Source of the DNA: an uncultured Lachnospiraceae bacterium
GTDB taxonomy: Bacteria; Bacillota; Clostridia; Lachnospirales; Lachnospiraceae
Assembly: GCA_947243855.1 (NCBI GenBank)
Contig: CAMXIK010000016.1
Span: 1 to 64,000 of the forward strand
DNA length: 64,000 bases
Direction of reading: 5' to 3'
Shown: piece by piece, positions 61,523 through 64,000 of the stretch
Layout of the letters: every line of letters begins with the position of its first letter
How positions within the stretch are numbered: position 1 is the first letter of the stretch
The notes under the pieces: model-generated
Told to the model about the DNA's origin: nothing
What the model saw: the letters and a program-made list of their open reading frames with translations, nothing else
Databases searched by the model: none
Position numbers and translations under genes: made by a program

Positions 61523-62086
61523 ATGGATACGTTTATAGATAAGCTGGCACAGAAAAGAAACGCACAGGAAATGATTAGGGCTAACTCCGCGGCGGAAGCG
61601 GCGAAAATGGATCAGATGCAGAAGCAGCTGCAGGCCTATGATGAGATTATGCAGGAAATTCGCCGTGTCAATATTAAGACGGCTGAAAATGTGGAGAACA
61701 TGCGCGGTCTGCTTGCGCAGTGCGTGGACATGCTGGGGCATATCAAGACGGAGGACGGGCAGAGCAAAGATATGGAGCAGCAGCTTGAGGCAGTCCGCGG
61801 TCTTATGGAGCGGCAGCTTGAGGAGGTTCGCGGCTCTTTGGAGGAACGTCACGCGCAGACGCAGGACTTTGTGCACAAGGAGAATGTGAAAGTATATCGT
61901 AACGTACAGGCGGCTTTTACGGAAGAATTAGAGAAGCAAAGCCGCATGGAAGAGGAAAACCGTGCTGCAAAGGGTGGTAAAATGTCGTCTCCGCTTTTGG
62001 TGGCTGTTCTGATCGGCGTGATTGTGGACATCGCGGTGAATCTGATTCCGCTCGTTTTACAGCTTACGAACGTAAAGCTGTTTTAA
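61523..62086 (+). CDS. Coiled-coil protein with C-terminal membrane anchor
   Basis: A 187-residue protein. Residues about 15-145 are a long, charged coiled coil with heptad-like Leu/Met spacing ('MDQMQKQLQAYDEIMQEIRR', 'LEAVRGLMERQLEEVRGSLE'). One or two membrane helices close the chain ('PLLVAVLIGVIVDIAVNLIP'). It is tail-anchored with the coil in the cytoplasm, by topology rules. The family is unknown to me. The position next to a cell-wall hydrolase and murA suggests an envelope or division role, as inference. AGGAGAGG precedes the ATG. Confidence 0.65.
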   Translation: MDTFIDKLAQKRNAQEMIRANSAAEAAKMDQMQKQLQAYDEIMQEIRRVNIKTAENVENMRGLLAQCVDMLGHIKTEDGQSKDMEQQLEAVRGLMERQLEEVRGSLEERHAQTQDFVHKENVKVYRNVQAAFTEELEKQSRMEEENRAAKGGKMSSPLLVAVLIGVIVDIAVNLIPLVLQLTNVKLF

Positions 62087-62111
62087 GGAACAAATGCGCA
62101 TATAAAATAAC

Positions 62112-63695
62112 ATGAAAATATTGAGCAGACATTATAAAAAAATGAAAATTGCATATATTAAGGTTGCGGTGTTCGCCAGCGTCATCGCCGCCTTTTTCCT
62201 GCCCCATTTGCAGACCCTTGAAAGCGACGGGGACAATATGTTTACCGTGTACTTAAACGGTATGCAGGTGGGAGTGATGGGAAATATTGAGGAGGCGGAC
62301 GAATGCCTGATCGCGGCCAGAAAAAAGCTTGCAGGCAGCAGCGATGAGATGGTGCTTGCAGAGAGCGATTTGACGTGGGAGGGGCAGGAGGTTCTCTGGG
62401 GAAAAATAGATGACAGAAGCGTCATAATCTCCAACATGTTTGATGCCCTGAAAGGAAGTGTCAAAGAGACTTTGAACCGTTCCTATACGGTGAAGATTAA
62501 CGAGTATACGGTTAATCTTGCAAGCACGGAGGAGGTTCTTGCACTTTTACAGGCTTCTATTAAACGGTATGACAGCGATAGCAACTATTATGCGGATCTT
62601 GTGCTGGATTCTGACAGAGAGCTTAATGTGTTGACGACGCAAATCTACTCTGTAAAGGAACAGGAAGAGGAGGCGGCTGAGGCCGAAGCAGTTATGACCA
62701 GCGCGGGAATCAATGCGGCGTTGGATGAGATTTTTGCGGACATCGAGCCGGCTGTGGAGAAGGATTTTTCCGACTATGATCTGGGTCTTCTGGAATTGGA
62801 TTTTGGGGATACGGTGGAGGTTGTGGAGTCTTATTTGCAGGACGAGGAATTGACGCCCCTTAACGAGGCGATCGAAGAGGTCACCAAGGATCAGGAAAAA
62901 GAACAGATTTACGAAGTAGTTGCGGGAGATACGCTTTCCCAGATTGCCGAGAAAAATGAGATACCGTTGGATCGGCTGATTGCGATGAACGAAACCATTG
63001 AAGATCAAAATTCCGTGATCCGCGTGGGGGACGAGCTGATTGTGACCGTGCCGGAGCCGGAGCTTTCCGTGGAGCGCACGGAACAGATGTATTATGAAGA
63101 GGATTACGAGGCGGAAATTATCTATGTGGATAATGACGACTGGTATACCAACCAGACGCAGACGCTGCAGGAGCCTTCTGCCGGGCACCGTAAGGTGGTG
63201 GCGGATGTGTCCTATCGCAATAATGAGGAAGTGAGCAGGGAGATCCTGAAAGAAGAGGTCACTTATGCGGCTGTGCCCAAAATTGTGGAGCGCGGCACAA
63301 AGATTCCGCCCACGTATTTGAAACCGATATCCGGAGGCAGACTTACCTCCCGGTTTGGAAGACGCAAGGCGCCCACGAGAGGAGCCAGCACCTATCATAA
63401 AGGGGTAGACTGGGCAACGCCTGTCGGTACGGCGGTTATGGCTTCCAGTGCGGGAACCGTTACAAGGGCCGGCTGGGGCAGCGGTTATGGTTATGTGGTT
63501 TATATCAATCATGCGGACGGCAGACAGACCCGTTATGGCCATCTGAGCAAAGTATTGGTAAAACAGGGACAGACTGTGACGCAGGGACAGAAGATTGCTC
63601 TGAGTGGAAATACGGGCGTGAGTACGGGGCCTCATATTCACTTTGAGATCCTGATTAACGGCGCGCAGGTGAACCCGTTTGACTACATGAATTAA
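62112..63695 (+). CDS. Cell-wall hydrolase: M23 peptidase with LysM and G5 domains
   Basis: A 527-residue exported protein. An N-terminal membrane helix (about residues 14-32, 'YIKVAVFASVIAAFFLPHL') anchors it. A region of about 230 residues follows, then LysM ('YEVVAGDTLSQIAEKNEIPL', about 272-318), a G5 domain ('VVADVSYRNNEEVSREILKE', about 355-405) and a C-terminal M23/LytM endopeptidase with zinc ligands in 'HKGVDWATP' and 'GPHIHFE'. All M23 residues appear intact. It would cut peptide cross-links in peptidoglycan. The Shine-Dalgarno is weak at 62112; 62142 is an alternative start. Confidence 0.9.
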   Translation: MKILSRHYKKMKIAYIKVAVFASVIAAFFLPHLQTLESDGDNMFTVYLNGMQVGVMGNIEEADECLIAARKKLAGSSDEMVLAESDLTWEGQEVLWGKIDDRSVIISNMFDALKGSVKETLNRSYTVKINEYTVNLASTEEVLALLQASIKRYDSDSNYYADLVLDSDRELNVLTTQIYSVKEQEEEAAEAEAVMTSAGINAALDEIFADIEPAVEKDFSDYDLGLLELDFGDTVEVVESYLQDEELTPLNEAIEEVTKDQEKEQIYEVVAGDTLSQIAEKNEIPLDRLIAMNETIEDQNSVIRVGDELIVTVPEPELSVERTEQMYYEEDYEAEIIYVDNDDWYTNQTQTLQEPSAGHRKVVADVSYRNNEEVSREILKEEVTYAAVPKIVERGTKIPPTYLKPISGGRLTSRFGRRKAPTRGASTYHKGVDWATPVGTAVMASSAGTVTRAGWGSGYGYVVYINHADGRQTRYGHLSKVLVKQGQTVTQGQKIALSGNTGVSTGPHIHFEILINGAQVNPFDYMN

Positions 63696-63716
63696 GACAT
63701 GGTAAAACGGTAGGGC

Positions 63717-63744
63717 TTTACAAACCTCCAAAATCTGGTATACT
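63717..63744 (+). promoter_or_regulatory. murA promoter
   Basis: -35 TTTACA (63717-63722), a 16-base spacer and -10 TATACT (63739-63744) with a TG extension. The murA ATG follows 50 bases later. Confidence 0.75.
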
Positions 63745-63793
63745 GTATTTTAATGTTTGAGTTTTTTCGATTGAGAAAGGCAAGTAAACATAC

Positions 63794-64000
63794 ATGGAAC
63801 AATATGCGATTAAAGGTGGAAATCCGTTAGTCGGCGAAGTGGAGATCGGCGGCGCGAAGAACGCGGCGCTGGCGATTCTTGCGGCTGCCATTATGACGGA
63901 TGAAACCGTATTGATAGAAAATGTGCCTGACGTCCGGGATACCAATGTGATGATGCAGGCGATGGAAAGTATAGGCGTGGTGGTTAACCGGATCGACAGG
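63794..64000 (+). CDS. murA: UDP-N-acetylglucosamine 1-carboxyvinyltransferase (3' truncated by window)
   Basis: The first 69 residues of MurA, which adds enolpyruvate to UDP-GlcNAc in the first committed step of peptidoglycan synthesis. 'EVEIGGAKNAALAILAAAIM' contains the conserved Lys22-Asn23 pair; 'ENVPDVRDTNVMMQAMESIG' follows the family. The catalytic Cys loop lies beyond the window edge, so fosfomycin sensitivity cannot be judged. GAGAAAGG precedes the ATG. Confidence 0.95.
   Translation, partial: MEQYAIKGGNPLVGEVEIGGAKNAALAILAAAIMTDETVLIENVPDVRDTNVMMQAMESIGVVVNRIDR

Noticed and set aside
62547-63731. A 394-codon minus-strand frame opposite the M23 peptidase gene
   Set aside because: It is antisense to a gene with intact LysM, G5 and M23 motifs, and its product is rich in His/Arg/Ile as expected for a shadow frame.
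1-64000. tRNA, rRNA, insertion-sequence transposases, phage structural genes or an origin of replication
   Set aside because: No cloverleaf-like T-arm sequences, transposase motifs, phage proteins or DnaA-box clusters were noticed on reading; a covariance search was not possible here.

Overview
The window reads as a chromosomal segment of a Gram-positive anaerobe of the Clostridia, most likely family Lachnospiraceae. This rests on strong GGAGG-type ribosome sites, lipobox lipoproteins without outer-membrane genes, a PocR-type hybrid kinase, DUF4422 and DUF6020 proteins, a UDPGP-family pyrophosphorylase beside galE, two MATE pumps, and a maltodextrin ABC operon with an intracellular GH13 enzyme. 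No rRNA, tRNA, CRISPR array or complete transposon was found. The genus cannot be fixed from sequence reading alone.

Layout. 1-11 kb is an accessory, partly AT-rich region: the end of a serine hydrolase; a three-gene cassette (winged-helix-like protein, HExxH metallopeptidase-like protein, Mrr-type nuclease); an alpha/beta hydrolase; four GNAT acetyltransferases; a HicAB toxin-antitoxin pair; small membrane proteins; and a QueG-like Fe-S gene broken by an in-frame TAG. 11-17.9 kb holds secreted proteins (one C-type-lectin-like, one with four internal repeats), a chemotaxis receptor, a polysaccharide-deacetylase-like protein and an LpxD-like acyltransferase. 18-20 kb has cysK and an orphan metQ. 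20-25 kb is a BceRS-BceAB-type module (response regulator, kinase, ABC ATPase, FtsX permease) with a box matching the BceR-type consensus. 25-27.5 kb is panC-panD-BASS transporter behind a structured, repeat-bearing leader. 27.6-31.2 kb encodes a two-receiver protein and a PocR hybrid histidine kinase.

31.3-40.2 kb carries two amino-acid ABC importers. They are separated by a D,D-carboxypeptidase, a GLUG-motif secreted protein and sstT. The second importer's binding protein appears circularly permuted, with lobe 2 ahead of the first part of lobe 1. 40.3-46.9 kb has a MotA-like membrane protein overlapping a membrane-anchored LuxR-type regulator, two divergent MATE transporters, a DUF4422 glycosyltransferase and an RsiV-like lipoprotein. 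47-51 kb has a UDPGP-family pyrophosphorylase and galE. Between them sits an AlbA_2/Schlafen-like gene broken by an in-frame TAA. That gene is bracketed by 26-bp direct repeats of the pyrophosphorylase 3' end, which looks like an att-type insertion.

51-64 kb holds a hemolysin-III protein, a possibly leaderless DUF6020 membrane protein, a small alarmone synthetase, a LacI regulator divergent from malEFG-like genes plus a GH13 hydrolase, a coiled-coil membrane protein, an M23/LysM/G5 cell-wall hydrolase and the start of murA.

Strongest leads: the permuted binding protein (37884-38681), the insertion between repeats in the pyrophosphorylase 3' end (48223-49906), the protease-nuclease cassette (729-4323), and two nonsense-interrupted genes with otherwise intact reading frames.
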